Source of the DNA: Entomortierella parvispora | Taxonomy: Eukaryota > Mortierellomycota > Mortierellomycetes > Mortierellales > Mortierellaceae | Length of the DNA: 64,000 nucleotides | NCBI GenBank assembly: GCA_963573315.1 | Contig: OY752140.1 | Location: 1,178,001 to 1,242,000, forward strand | Direction of reading: 5' to 3' | Part shown: positions 33,285 to 44,339 of the stretch, in pieces | Position numbering within the stretch: the stretch's first letter is position 1 | Layout: the number at the start of each line of letters is the position of its first letter | Notes under the pieces: model-generated | Told to the model about the DNA's origin: nothing | Databases searched by the model: none | The model's input: only the letters and a program-made list of their open reading frames with translations | Translations under genes and position numbers: made by a program

Positions 33285-36194
33285 ATGCCAAACACCGCCT
33301 CGACCACGGTTCAGGAACATCTGCGGGACCTGCACAGCCTGCTGCAGGATTCCTTAAAGCAGTGGAGCCTGGCCACCACAAAGATAACAGCCACCGCCGT
33401 CGCCGGTCAAGCCAACCCCGACCCGCTCCCCAACGGTATGGCGACATAGGAGTCATCACATGCAGCATGCAAAACAATCAAGCAAATGGACTCACCCAGC
33501 ATCCGAAATCGCGTCGTTTTGCTACATCTGATCCTCTAGAACTGCATCCTCTGGGCCCCATTGAGGTTGGCACATTACAGCGGGAATATAAAGAGAAGAT
33601 TGCCGCGATTCGCGCAATCTGTCTCTCGTTTGCTCAGGGTCCTCTGCATCAGTCACTAAATGGAGGAGATTCGTCGCTAGCGCCTGCATTCCGAAAATAC
33701 TCGACATTACTTAAGGTATTTGGGCAGGTGCATCGGACCATTCGCTCTCTCTATTGACAAACATTGCGACTATTCTGACTAGATGGTTCCGTTTATCTTT
33801 ACTTCATAGGAGGAAACCCAACTGGAGGATGCCATGTCTTCTGTCAAGGAAAGCATGAAGCAATGTCAAATCACGTTGCGTGCTGCTTCTCAGGACGGGA
33901 ACATCAAAACGGATCATCTCCTGAATACAATCAAGGACATGGCTTCAGGATACGGGTAGGATATCGTCGGCCACTGCATACTTCTATACTGGAATGGAAA
34001 TGGACAAAAGTAACAAGGATATTGCTCCCTGTAGACTCGAATGCTATCTTGAAACCGGATCTCGGCCAAACAGCCTCTTGCCTGTGTCAACACTGACTAT
34101 CGGAGGCAACGTGATTGTCATTGATGTAGGTTCATTTTCATCCCTAGAACGCTAGTTGATAATGGGAGCACGAATCATTTAACTCACTTTGGCTTATTAT
34201 TGATTTAGATTGACGTGGAGAGTACAGGGGCAGTATTGCGTGTCAAGGTGTCGTATGACTCGGAGATTCACCAGGATGATAGGGTAGGCTACTTTCAGCA
34301 TGACAGGGAACTTCATCCAATTGAATCCAAAAACTGGTGGACTAAGAACGAATAACTTCAATAGGTGGATCGACTGTTGGCACACAATCTGCGATGCAAA
34401 TGTGCCAAGCTGCTGCAAACTACTCAGTCCAAAGACAAACTGACAGAAGCGAAATTGGTGCATATGCCCAACTGCAGTAGAGACTTTAATGCATTCTCCA
34501 AGAATTTGAAGGCACTGGCGATACTGGACAGCTTTACCAAAAAATATCCTCATGTCGATTTCTTCCACAACATTCGATCCATTGACGCGGATTTCAAGGA
34601 GCTATTTAACCGAGAAATGTAAGTAACACTTCATTGAATTACACGCCAAGGAGGCTGAACATAGTATCCAGCTAATGTCCGAGTTTCTGCACATCTAGGC
34701 TTCTATCTGGTGGCGATTTGCAGCGAGTCTTCACACAAGGTCACGGAATCCCATTTACACATGCTGTTCTACCAGGACCATCAGTAGCGTATTGGGCTTG
34801 CAAAGGGGATCTCATGGATATCTCATGGGAGACACTGCAGACAGCAGTCGATCAAGGTACGAGAATAGTCAGACAATGGCCCCGCTCCATCGCAAAGAAT
34901 CTAATGAGATTTGCCACTTTTTTTTCGATGTAGGCTCAAATGAGAAACTCAGGATACCGTTCCATCGCATTAGTGTAACGATGGAAGAGTCGACAACACC
35001 ATCCACCGGTTTCCTTCCTGATAGTCGGGCTGGATATTTGTTGAGGAGTGAAGAGACTCAAAGCCTGACGTCTGTTCCTTACGGGACCATTATGAACGAC
35101 CAAGGAAGTGTCAGCCGCAATACCATTTTGCAACAACCTCTTCGATGGGTGGTACCAAACGCAGATTCTGCTGTAGCTGCTACGTTTGTGGCAGTATTGC
35201 ACCCGCCTGTTGCAGTGTCTGAACAGGTAGCGAAGCAATTGGCAGCGTTGTCAAACCAGGCAGGACTGAACACGACTATGGGCTTCCACAAGGATTCGGG
35301 ATATCTTTCTCTCCAAGAGCTTTTGGTAAGAATTTACACTCTTGTAGTTCATTCAGTGATGAAATGACTTTTGATTCACGGCTCTGACAAAGAACTGTTC
35401 TCTGCCTGGTCTGTGCACAGATCGAACAAAGTATCGAGCAATCACAGTGGGAGGTTGTCCTCGATCACGGCCCCAAAGCTGTCCGACAGCTGTATTCATT
35501 TGATCGAACTAAAAACGAGGCGCGTTTGCTTCACCGCATTCCGTTTACTCATGTCTCACAGATATACGTTTGCACCAAGGTAAGTAGAGAATTTGAATGC
35601 TCTAGAAAAAGCAGTTTTGGGGCCATCATACTCACGGGCGCTTGCTATTTTTTGGTCCTACCGTAGGCTCTGCGTCAGCAAATGGTATTTAATACGCTCT
35701 TTCAAAGTTGCTTCAAGGAAACTACAACACCCAACGACACAGGAAAGCGATTTGCATCTCTGCTGCCAAACGAAGATTCTACAAAGGAGGTTTCAATCGT
35801 GATCCACACGCCCCAACCTCCCAATGGGATCTTGGTCTCGTTTTTGGACCCTTATATTCAAAGCAATATGCTGATTGATATTCAGATCGATGCAAGTACT
35901 GCTGTACCGTCCGTGCGGTTGAATACGGCGCCCATCAATCAAAGCAATAGCGACAACAGCGACAGCAGTATCAACGGTGCGTTGTTCTCTGTAGACGACG
36001 AGAGCTTGACCAAGGTTCTACGTCTCTGCGATAATATCCCTATTTTAGTCCGTTGGCTATTGAAGCGGTCTCTTGCTTGGTCAGAGGAACAGTTTCAGCA
36101 ACACCAACAGCAGACCAAATCCCAAGGGCACAGTATGCGCAGGACTTCTTCCTATGCAGACGACGGTGGCGTGCTCAAACGCCCTAGAGTATAA
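33285..36194 (+). CDS. MED1: Mediator complex subunit 1
   Basis: Middle-module subunit of Mediator, bridging transcription factors and RNA polymerase II. Ten exons (33285-33435, 33540-33715, 33810-33955, 34035-34125, 34209-34283, 34365-34618, 34699-34856, 34934-35325, 35421-35579, 35667-36194) give 709 residues and all phases close. Family features: an N-terminal helical part (QLEDAMSSVKESMKQCQITL), the strand-rich core ESTGAVLRVKVSYDSE, and the run AKLVHMPNCSRDFNAFSKNL to YPHVDFFHNIRSIDADFKEL, where animal MED1 has its conserved helices. The later part (FKETTTPNDTGKRFASLLPN, EVSIVIHTPQPPNGILVSFL) fits the C-terminal domain of fungal Med1. A basic tail (MRRTSSYADDGGVLKRPRV) may include a nuclear signal. 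Med1 varies greatly in fungi, so a profile search would strengthen the call. Confidence 0.82.
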
Positions 36195-36358
36195 AACTGA
36201 CTTTAATATAAAAAAGCCATCTATTGTCATGCTTGTAATGAAAATGCAACGATGTGGGGTATAATATGCTGTGATGCTAGATGCTGGATGTTGGATGCTA
36301 ATAAAAATAATACATGTCTCTACACTTCGAAGTAAAGGTGCTTCTCTAGCAACCATTG

Positions 36359-38864
36359 TCATGTCGGACGCCTGATCCATGGTCGAACCTGACTCTGAAG
36401 ATTGATATCGAACAAGGCCATGGAGGAATGATCGTAGCTGGGCCAGATTGAGCCCACAAGGTCTGGATTGGCGGCAGCCACAAGGTTGGGCTGCCAGGTT
36501 GGATTCCGGTTCGAATCTGGGTTAGGGTTCCCAGTTTTGGCAAAAGTGGTGAAGCGATCAATGAGAATTCTGGAAAGCCTGGCGTCGTCCCCAGTCTGGG
36601 TGCGATTGAGCGCGTCGACAAAAGAGGCGCTTCCAAGGGAAGGAACAACGTCGTCGAAATGGCAGGTCCGGTGAGTTCCAGGGAGGGAGCAAAAGTCGTC
36701 CTTGGGAGCGCCGACGCGGCGACCGCGGTAAAGACGGTACGCAAACAGATTGTTCTGGTAGGCTTGAGCTATATTCTCTGTGAGCGATTGAAGGGGGCAG
36801 TGGAACATGACATCGTCTCCGATACGGGTCATTGTGATTCGGACCGTGTCTGGCACCGAAGGATCAGGTCTGTACCCGGGCCAAGATTCAAGCACATCTG
36901 TGCGAGAGTCGTGAAAGAACCCACGGACGAAAGCATCGAATCTGGCGACAGGAATCACATTTGTGCCCATGAGAGCACCGACCTCATCGACTGTGCACCC
37001 CCAGAGGATGATGGCTTGAGTGTTGTACCCCCAGGAAGATGGGGGGGCCTCGTTCTGAACTCTGGCTGAGGAATGATCAAAGAGCATGTTATGGAATTGG
37101 TTTTTCAACAAATCTCCGTCAATAGTTGGTGAGAAGAGCAAGAGTTGTTGATAATGAGGATCAACTTCAGACTGGTGTTGAATAGCCAAGTGTTGGGCGG
37201 TCATGATCTCGGCAGTGGTTTTGGAGGTGAGGCAGTCGAAAATGGTCTCGGGCAGAGCGGGTTCTGAGCAATTGAGAGACTTGATTGCAAAGGTGCCGAC
37301 AATACCAGAGGTGATTCGAGGTGGGTTGAACGGACTGAAGTGGTTGGGATGAACAAAAGGGAGAATTAGATTGCGGATAGACGTGTACAGATAGCAAAAC
37401 CTATTCATCCCTCAGGACCACCTACACGCCTGGACCGTCCGATTGCGATATCACACTTTTGTACAGTGGGAACGACTCGGGAATTGACAATAAGGCTCGG
37501 ATACTGACCGCGCCGGCACTCTCGCCCATCACCGTCACCTGGTTCGGGTCTCCTCCGAAAGCTGCAATGTTCTTTTGGATCCACCATTGGAGGGCCAAGA
37601 TTTGATCACGGAAGGCTTGGTTGCCTGAAAGAATAGATCTTGGAATTTGATCCACGCTCTCCATCGTCCCAAACAGTCCTAACCGACAGTTCAAGCTCGC
37701 AAAGACTGCGCCTGAACGCGAGACCAAGTTTCCAGGTTCAAAATAAACCATCAAGGAAGAGTAATCTGAGAGGCCACCCCCATGAAGGTAAACCATCACA
37801 GCGGCCAGTCCTGTATCGCGTCCATCTTTGTTATTGCGGTCATGAGATTGGCTGCTTCGAGTCGCGACAGGCGTGAAGACGTTTAGGAATAGGCAATCCT
37901 CTGAGGAGGTCGCCCTGTTCAATTGATCCCTTTCAGGACTGAGAGAGTTTTGAGGACAGGCAAACCTGAACCTTGTCGCGTCAAAAGGTGTGGTGAAAGG
38001 ATTAACAGGTTCTGGGGATTTAAATCTTAAAGGACCCACGGGGGGCTTTGCGTAAGGAATTCCCAAAAATCGAAAAGAGTTTTCGTCGCGTGTGCCCACA
38101 ATAGGACCTGAAGGGGTGTCGAGAGAGAACGGGTTTTTGCGACCAGTTTCATCGTCATTGTTGTTTTTGTTTTTGTTGGAACAAACGACAGGGTACTTCG
38201 AAGTACCACAGGTCGCAAGTTGCTGTACTTGTGAAAGGCGAATATCAAACGATTGACACTCTCCAGAGGGATCTGTAGGAGACATGCAATAATACAGAGA
38301 ACACTCGATTAGGAACTTTCAGATGTTCCATTTTTTTTCCTTTGCAGCGTTGCAGCAACAGCAATTGAAACATGTCTAACCTTTGTCAACCCAGACGCTG
38401 CTTATTGCTCGAATCATTGAAGTTGAATGACTCTTGAGTAAGAACGGTAGATCTTGAAGCGCGGAAGATCCGCCTGATAAAAGGTCTACCAGAGACATAT
38501 TTCAGGAAAGAGGAACCGTGACATACGAGGTCAAAAATCTTTGACCATCCGTTTTCTTATTATTTTTTTCGTCCGTGGCGGATTATTTCCTTGGCATGCA
38601 AAAACCAGTACCTTCACCAAACTCCAAGCAGGCTTTCTTTCCTTCGGACAAGGTTCTAGGCTCTGAAAGGAGCAACATCGACTCGAAAGTAGGGACGTAT
38701 CAATCTCATTCCTACGGAGAATGACCAGACTTTCTCCTGCAGTAGATTCAGCTATCACTGGAGACGTTGGTGCTCCGAGAACGACAACAAGCGACGAAAT
38801 GGACAGGATAAGAGCCGTGGTGGCAAAGACCTTTGATTTGCGAAAGTTGCCTTTGGGATCGCAT
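36359..38864 (-). CDS. Secreted carboxylesterase with N-terminal C-type-lectin-like region; start codon out of frame by one base
   Basis: Type-B carboxylesterase/lipase-like hydrolase. Exons 38716-38864, 38612-38662, 38381-38485, 37426-38272 and 36359-37334. The hydrophobic leader ATTALILSISSLVVVLGAP is a secretion signal. The next 120 residues look C-type-lectin-like: ILQPRTLSEGKKACLEFGED, then a spacer and ECQSFDIRLSQVQQLATCGT with KYPVVCSN, i.e. the early A-x2-C block and the closing Cys pair. The esterase has FRFLGIPYAKPPVGPLRF, SEDCLFLNVFTPV, VYLHGGGLSDY, the nucleophile elbow GESAG and a CHFDD histidine block. The exon borders explain all internal frame changes. One problem remains: the only usable ATG (38,862-38,864) is one base out of frame with the signal peptide, so this copy has either an indel after the ATG or a start I cannot see. 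Paralogous to the pseudogene at 46,719. Confidence 0.72.
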
Positions 38865-39077
38865 TTTTGATTCCTGGATAATGATGTGATGACAGAGGAC
38901 AAAAGAAGACTAGGCTGTCCTGAGTGGATAGAGGGAGGGCAGGAGGGAAGAAGGAAAGAGCTTTGTCCTATATCGTACACAATACCATGCACCTGCTGGG
39001 TGGGCGAGGAGTTGTATCCTCTCCTGGAGACTGGCCGTGAGGTTTTTTATTTTTGATTGTTTGATATTTTAGATATT

Positions 39078-41011
39078 TTACAGAGTGACGGTTGCTCCAA
39101 GCATGTCCTCCTCCTTAAATCCAAGAGCTTGGTCCCAGTAATGTTGCACATTGTACCTTGACAGTGTCTCCTTCAGCTTTGCATCTGTCCGGCAAGTAAT
39201 AAAGTGAAAGTTTTTGAACTGTCTATCCCTAGCCTGACCCTCCCATACCAGTAGGCACTTGTTGTCGACCGTCGAAACCTCTGTTCCGTCCTGACGCGTG
39301 TTGTCTGTCCAGTCGATTCTCCGGAGCATCAGCTTCTTGTATTGATTAATGGCCTTTTGGCCTCCTTCGACGACAACCATGCTGAAAGTTGGGAAAATGA
39401 GTACGACTCCTGTCAAGTTGAGTTGTTGTGCATTCTTGTCAACCTTGAACCTCTTTTGCGAGTGGGACAGGTCATTGATCCTATATAAAGCAACAATAAA
39501 AATCATCGCGCAGCGTTAGTATCCAAGAGATTGAACAAAAACCTTCAAAGAACAAATCCGACAGCAAAATGGGTCTGCTTACTTGTAAACAGAAACATGG
39601 ACTCCTTTGTTGAGGTCCTCCTCTTTCTTCTTGGCCTCTTTTGCCTTTCTTTGCTCTGGCGTCAGCTTTCTCTCTGCATTTTGATCCAAATGACCCTGCA
39701 AACGTTCCTCCATCTGCTGTCGGACCTTCATCTCGACCTCTGTGGGGTTCAACACAGCCTCCTGTCCCAAGACTCGCATCATATTTGCGAGTTTCACTTT
39801 TGGTGCATCCGGTGCCAACAAACCCAGACGGATCTTATCCTGCTTTTCCTTCAATAGCTCCTTGCGTTTCTGACGTCTCAACTTTTTCCTTTCCTTGGTT
39901 GTCAACATAAGTGGTCTGGGCTTCGAGCTGGCAGCATGGGCGGCTTCATTTGGGGGTTGGATTTGTACTGGATGCTGGATGAAATGTGTGATGAGAGAAT
40001 CTGCTGTTTCGATTTTGGCGTGTCCCTGGGAAATATCTTCATAGGTCTTGTTGGGAAGGAAAGCTGCATCCCACCATTCTACGCCGTCCTTCAGAATGTC
40101 TCTCTAAGGAATTCGTCAGAGTAAAAGGAATTAAAAAAGGGATCAGATATATACAGCCGGTCAAAAAAAAAAAGGCATACCTTTGTGAACCCATCTTTCA
40201 TTTGTAAATCCTCTTCTTGGACGTTGGCATGTCCTTGCTCCTCCAATTCTTTCCGAAACTGCTCAATTCTCTGCTCCGTGCGGATCTGATTTGCGATGCT
40301 GATGAACTTTCCCTTGGGTGCGAATTTGAGTGGTCGAGAAACACGCTCCTTAGGTACAACTGACAAATTGGGATCCAAATAAGGGTTGACCTCTGGATTC
40401 ACTAGTTCATCTGGCAACTCTCTCTCGATCTTTAGTTCCTTCTTTGGCTCGGGCTTTTGATTGATCTAAACACCACAACAGCAGCGATTTGCGAGAAAGT
40501 ATTAGTTTGATGCCCCTACACGGCTGTCAATACATACTGTAAATGATCATTACAAGTCCCGTTTACCTTGGCCGTTGCAAATGAAGGCGCTTGAACCTTT
40601 TTTCCCGAAGCTACAGAGTTGATGATGAGGTTTCCAGCTGCGTCCGTGGAGACCATCGAGCCCATTTGCGCAGCTCGTGCTCGAGCATCCATGGGTGCTG
40701 GTGCAGCGGCAGCGGGCGAACTAGGGGCAGCCTTGGATGCAGTCAAGGCCGCCATTCTGGCTGCCAGAGCTGCTTTGCGTCGCGCAATATCGTCCATACT
40801 AGGAGGCGCGGCAGTTGAGGTTGCTGCCTGGTGCTGTTGCTGCAACATCTGCGCCTTGGCAAGGGCTATTGCCTTTGCCTGCTCCACCATGGCTTTAATC
40901 TGGGAATTGTCAGAAAGAGAGAGAGGCGAGTCAATAACGCAGTGATGAGAAACTCTGTGAAAGCATGATCAGTGTCCTGGCATGTACCTCGCTTGGAGTC
41001 TTTCCGCTCAT
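39078..41011 (-). CDS. PRP3: U4/U6 snRNP protein Prp3
   Basis: Spliceosomal protein that binds the U4/U6 duplex in the tri-snRNP. Exons 40988-41011, 40567-40899, 40181-40465, 39583-40103 and 39078-39480 give 521 residues. The N-terminus is Ala/Gln-rich (helical). Central family blocks are ELVNPEVNPYLDPNLS, FAPKGKFISIANQIRTEQR, DGVEWWDAAFLPNKTYEDI and the Lys/Arg-rich TTKERKKLRRQKRKELLKEK with QDKIRLGLLAPDAPKVKLAN. The C-terminal DUF1115-type ferredoxin-like domain is complete: GVVLIFPTFSMVVVEGGQKA, YKKLMLRRIDWTDN and CLLVWEGQARDRQFKNFHF. Human PRPF3 is longer because of an N-terminal PWI domain that is missing here. CACGTG lies 209 bp upstream of the ATG. Confidence 0.95.
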
Positions 41012-42007
41012 TTTGAATATGGGGTAGTGAGAATGAGAATGAGAATGACAATAGGGATGAAGATGGAGTAGAGAAGTCTTCCTTGCGTGCCAGTGTCCAG
41101 TGTCCAGTGTCCGTCGTGTCTGTGCAGCCAAAGATTGCCGGGTCCTCTGTGTGGATGAATGAAAGAATGAGGAAAAGATCAAACGAAGCCTGAACTGCTG
41201 AAATACACTGCGATTTGGTCACGTGCACATGTATTTCGCGAAACTCAACCGCATGGATACAGGGGAAGGTGTTTGAGTAAAGCAGTGAACATGTGAACAA
41301 GTCTCCATCGCCATTCTTCATTCTTGAGATGCATCGACAACATTTGCTCACTCGCATTGCCATAGTGAGGCCGGGGTGCCAAACGAAAAATACGCCACCA
41401 AATTGAGTGTTGCAGTGTTGCACACGATTGTCTTTAGGAGATGCCTGTCGAGAGAGCCTGGGGATGATCAAGGATATATGGGATGAGTGGCGAGTGCAAA
41501 GCGAAATGCTTTATATCAATCCCACCCCGCTGCTGGAACCCAAGACCCTCATCATGTGCACGATACGTCCTTCCTAGACTGGGATGCTAGTAGAATACTC
41601 GGCCTTCCCTTAAAGCCATATCGGCAAGGAGGAGGAGAGACTTTAACACTACCAATGTGTCAATGTGTCGACACGACCCAGAGCTGAACCCAGTTGTGCA
41701 TTCAAACAGGAACAGAACAATCCCACTGTACAATACTGGCCTCGTCGTGGATCATGTCCCGAGTCCTGAGTCCTGACCATTGTTCATGCACGCGCTTTTG
41801 GCAGTCATATCACGTGCCATGCCACTTTGGTGGCGGGAGGAGGAACTCACAGGGAAGAAGGGTTGTCACCAAGCAAAAGAAGTGCGATGGTTGGTGGTGT
41901 CCATACCGCAGAATCTGGTAGAGTCGTACCAAAGCATGCGAGAAAGAGCGCCGCCGTATGACAAAATGAAAGGAAAATGACCCATCTGATTCCCTGCCTC
42001 ATACTCG
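41012..42007. promoter_or_regulatory. PRP3/F-box B divergent region with two E-boxes and a dispersed repeat
   Basis: 996 bp. CACGTG at 41,220-41,225 (GTCACGTGC, PRP3 side) and at 41,811-41,816 (ATCACGTGC, F-box side, 192 bp before its predicted ATG). TGTCCAGTGTCCAGTGTCCG (41,091-41,110) is a 10-bp direct repeat in a PRP3-proximal CT-rich area. The tRNA-like repeat occupies 41,524-41,734. No gene seen. Confidence 0.55.
41524..41734 (-). repeat. Dispersed tRNA-like (SINE-like) repeat, copy 2
   Basis: Homologous to 27,866-28,056 along its whole length, diverged but collinear, and in the same orientation. Read on the minus strand, GGGTCTTGGGTTCCAGC follows an anticodon-arm-like section, as in tRNA 3' halves, and CTGGGTTCAGCTCTGGGTCG repeats a B-box-like motif about 150 bp away. 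A complete cloverleaf cannot be drawn. It ends 274 bp before the predicted start of the second F-box gene. Confidence 0.6.
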
Positions 42008-44248
42008 ATGGGAGGCGCGGACGAATTCGATAGGCAGCGCGGACGACGGTCATTGCGGCGCCGTCATTTTCTCCTCTCCCACTCTTGTCTTTCCTTTCTT
42101 TCTTCCTTTTCCTCTCCATCCCTTCCTTACCCCGATCCCTCTCACCCTCACTACAGGAGCACGATAGACATCCCGGAGCTTCTCGACATCACTTTTTCGA
42201 CCTTGGATACTCAGGATCTCTTGGCCTGCGCCCTCGTATCCCGATTATGGCATCGGCTCTCCTTGCCTCACCTTTGGCGTGACGCTGATATGGTCGATTG
42301 CAATGGGATGTGGCCTTGTTATCATAGGCTGGATGTATTAAACGATACCACACTCATTACACCTTTCCTTGAAAAGTATGGACGTTTTATTTGGCACATG
42401 AGTTGGCCCTTGCAGTGGGTGGACTTGTTCGTCCGTATGGGCAACTGTTCCACTCTCAAGACACTCCGCACCAATGCCTTCAGCTTTGGGCAGGCTCCGC
42501 TGGGGCAGATTGAGCCGTTTCTGCAGGATACCCCCGCTGAGGCCTTTGAGGACCTCCAGACAATGAACGTCCGTGTACAGGAAGCCGAATACGACCAAGG
42601 CCTCTTCGTCACTCGTACCATTTGGCATCTCATCCTCAACAGCCCAAGTCTCCAGCGGATCGAGTTGGACCATAACAGCACCCGTATTCCAGGGCTCAAT
42701 TTTCTGCATCGGGGAACAGGACCAACCCCGTTTACGGTTATGATCTCTCCGGGAGGACAATTCCTGAAAAGGGTCTTTGAGAACCTACCGCAGCTGCGCC
42801 ATCTCAAGTTGCACCTCCACATAAGCAGTCCTTGCTTCCTGGTGGTTCTTGCGAGAGTATCGGATCGTCTGCACAGTACGAAGTCGGTGGCGAAGATAAA
42901 AGGCTCTTTGTCGCTGGAACTCTACGCACTCGAGCTGCAACAGTTCTTGAATCACGAAAACCGTGTAGAGGAAGCACTTTGCAATCTTGTTAACTACAAC
43001 ATCCGCTCTCTTGACGTGCAACACATGAGCCTCGAAGAGATGGATACTCTTATGACGATCACGCCGGCATTGGAAAAACTGCATGTCCGCAATATAGTGT
43101 CAACCCAAGTCCTTGAAAAGTTTTATTCTTTTCTGGATTCGGAATCCTGGGTCCCAAGCCTTCGACACAATTCGCTCATGACCATGAGACTAGTGCCCCG
43201 GGTAATGGGTTTGTTGGCTTCGCACGTAATATGGGACAAGCTTGAAAGATTCGAGGCTCCAAGCCAGCGACTCCTCTGGGGGCTTGGTTTACTTCTGGAG
43301 AGGATGCCGAATGTCCAACATGTGGAGATTACTTGTTCTTTGCACGAGCACAAGCCCAAAGCGAGGGTACTCCGACAACTCAAGGAGCGAGAGGCTACCG
43401 GGATACAGAGTCCGCTAAGTGTCCGATCTCTCATCGTCCACACGCTCCAGAGTCGGAGGCATTCTGCAATGTTGACGCTATTACCTCGACTGCCGTTCTT
43501 GACGCGCCTGGAATTGTTTGTGAAGAGGGCGCCAGTCCTGGAGGTCATTGCTCGGTCGTGCCCTGAACTCGAACACCTCAAATTGAACTGTGAAGAGACT
43601 GGTCATCGGGAACTCCACTTGATTTTAGCTACCTGCTCCAAATTGAAGACGGTGCGAACCACAGGACTGGAGGTTCGAGCCATTGACTTGATCCAGAAAC
43701 CCGTGGTCTGCCTTGGTCTCCAGGAACTCGAGGTGACGATCAAGGGTATCCCTCGTTTGACAATTGAACAAGCCAGAGCACTTGGGTTCTTTCGATATTC
43801 ATCCGACGAGGTTCGGAAAAAGGAATTTCAGAGAGCTTTCCGCCGCCAGCAGAGGTCTTTTGAGATAGAGCGTCAAGTTATGGCACAACTCGCTCGATTG
43901 ACGGACTTGAGGGTTTTGATCCTGTCCAAGAAGAAAATGTCAGACTTCCAATCTTCCGATTGTAGTCATTCTTCTCTGGCGCTCACGATCGAGTCTGGAA
44001 TTTGTCTTTTGGAGCCGTTGCGGGCACTCCATACGTTCGAATTCGAGAGGATATCACACAAGATGGGTCTTCGAGAGCTTCAATGGATTTCTGATCACTG
44101 TCCAAGTATCGCAACAGTGCGAGGAAATATTCATACTCGCTTTGGTCCGTTGTGTTGTAACTCACCCACGGTTTTGCCCAGAATGGTGTTCCGAGGGCGA
44201 GCAAGAGGGAGAAGAAGGGGCTGCTGTTGGGGACGGGGAAGGGGATGA
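42008..44248 (+). CDS. F-box/LRR protein, paralog B, ancestral start codon lost
   Basis: Paralog of the gene at 28,329, opposite strand, uninterrupted. The F-box is IDIPELLDITFSTLDTQDLL with LPHLWRDADMVDCNGMWPC, followed by leucine-rich repeats (LKTLRTNAF, LQRIELDHNS, LPQLRHLKLHL, LRVLILSKKK) and a short Arg/Gly-rich tail (RGRARGRRRG). In paralog A translation begins at GAGCATGATCGACATTCC. The matching bases here are GAGCACGATAGACATCCC, so that ATG has become ACG. An in-frame ATG at 42008 would add about 50 residues encoded by pyrimidine-rich leader DNA (HSCLSFLSSFSSPSLPYP). The choices are a longer N-terminus, ACG initiation, or a new upstream exon spliced at CTACAG. The rest of the reading frame is under no visible decay, so the gene is probably expressed. 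Confidence 0.78.
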   Translation: MGGADEFDRQRGRRSLRRRHFLLSHSCLSFLSSFSSPSLPYPDPSHPHYRSTIDIPELLDITFSTLDTQDLLACALVSRLWHRLSLPHLWRDADMVDCNGMWPCYHRLDVLNDTTLITPFLEKYGRFIWHMSWPLQWVDLFVRMGNCSTLKTLRTNAFSFGQAPLGQIEPFLQDTPAEAFEDLQTMNVRVQEAEYDQGLFVTRTIWHLILNSPSLQRIELDHNSTRIPGLNFLHRGTGPTPFTVMISPGGQFLKRVFENLPQLRHLKLHLHISSPCFLVVLARVSDRLHSTKSVAKIKGSLSLELYALELQQFLNHENRVEEALCNLVNYNIRSLDVQHMSLEEMDTLMTITPALEKLHVRNIVSTQVLEKFYSFLDSESWVPSLRHNSLMTMRLVPRVMGLLASHVIWDKLERFEAPSQRLLWGLGLLLERMPNVQHVEITCSLHEHKPKARVLRQLKEREATGIQSPLSVRSLIVHTLQSRRHSAMLTLLPRLPFLTRLELFVKRAPVLEVIARSCPELEHLKLNCEETGHRELHLILATCSKLKTVRTTGLEVRAIDLIQKPVVCLGLQELEVTIKGIPRLTIEQARALGFFRYSSDEVRKKEFQRAFRRQQRSFEIERQVMAQLARLTDLRVLILSKKKMSDFQSSDCSHSSLALTIESGICLLEPLRALHTFEFERISHKMGLRELQWISDHCPSIATVRGNIHTRFGPLCCNSPTVLPRMVFRGRARGRRRGCCWGRGRG

Positions 44249-44339
44249 GGTTTAGAAATTCCAGGACGAAACCTTGCGGCCTCATCTCCTTCGGGACTTT
44301 CTTTTACTTATTACGGACTGTGGAGATTATTTATTTTTC

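Noticed and set aside
30650-36194. HMG-box gene as a mating-type (sexM/sexP) locus
   Set aside because: The helicase and transporter genes that flank Mucoromycota sex loci are absent. The neighbours are MED1 and an F-box gene, and the box differs from SexM/SexP by its cysteine insertion.
38612-38716. Apparent frameshift between the signal peptide and lectin-like part of the esterase at 36,359
   Set aside because: A 53-bp intron (GTAGGA...CTTTCAG) restores the frame exactly and produces the ILQPRTLSEGKKAC block that aligns with the paralog. No damage at this point.
28329-44248. Large inverted duplication joining the two F-box genes and the tRNA-like repeats
   Set aside because: The repeats lie on different sides of the two genes and in the same orientation while the genes are inverted. 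Intervening genes are not duplicated. Gene and repeat copies must have separate origins.
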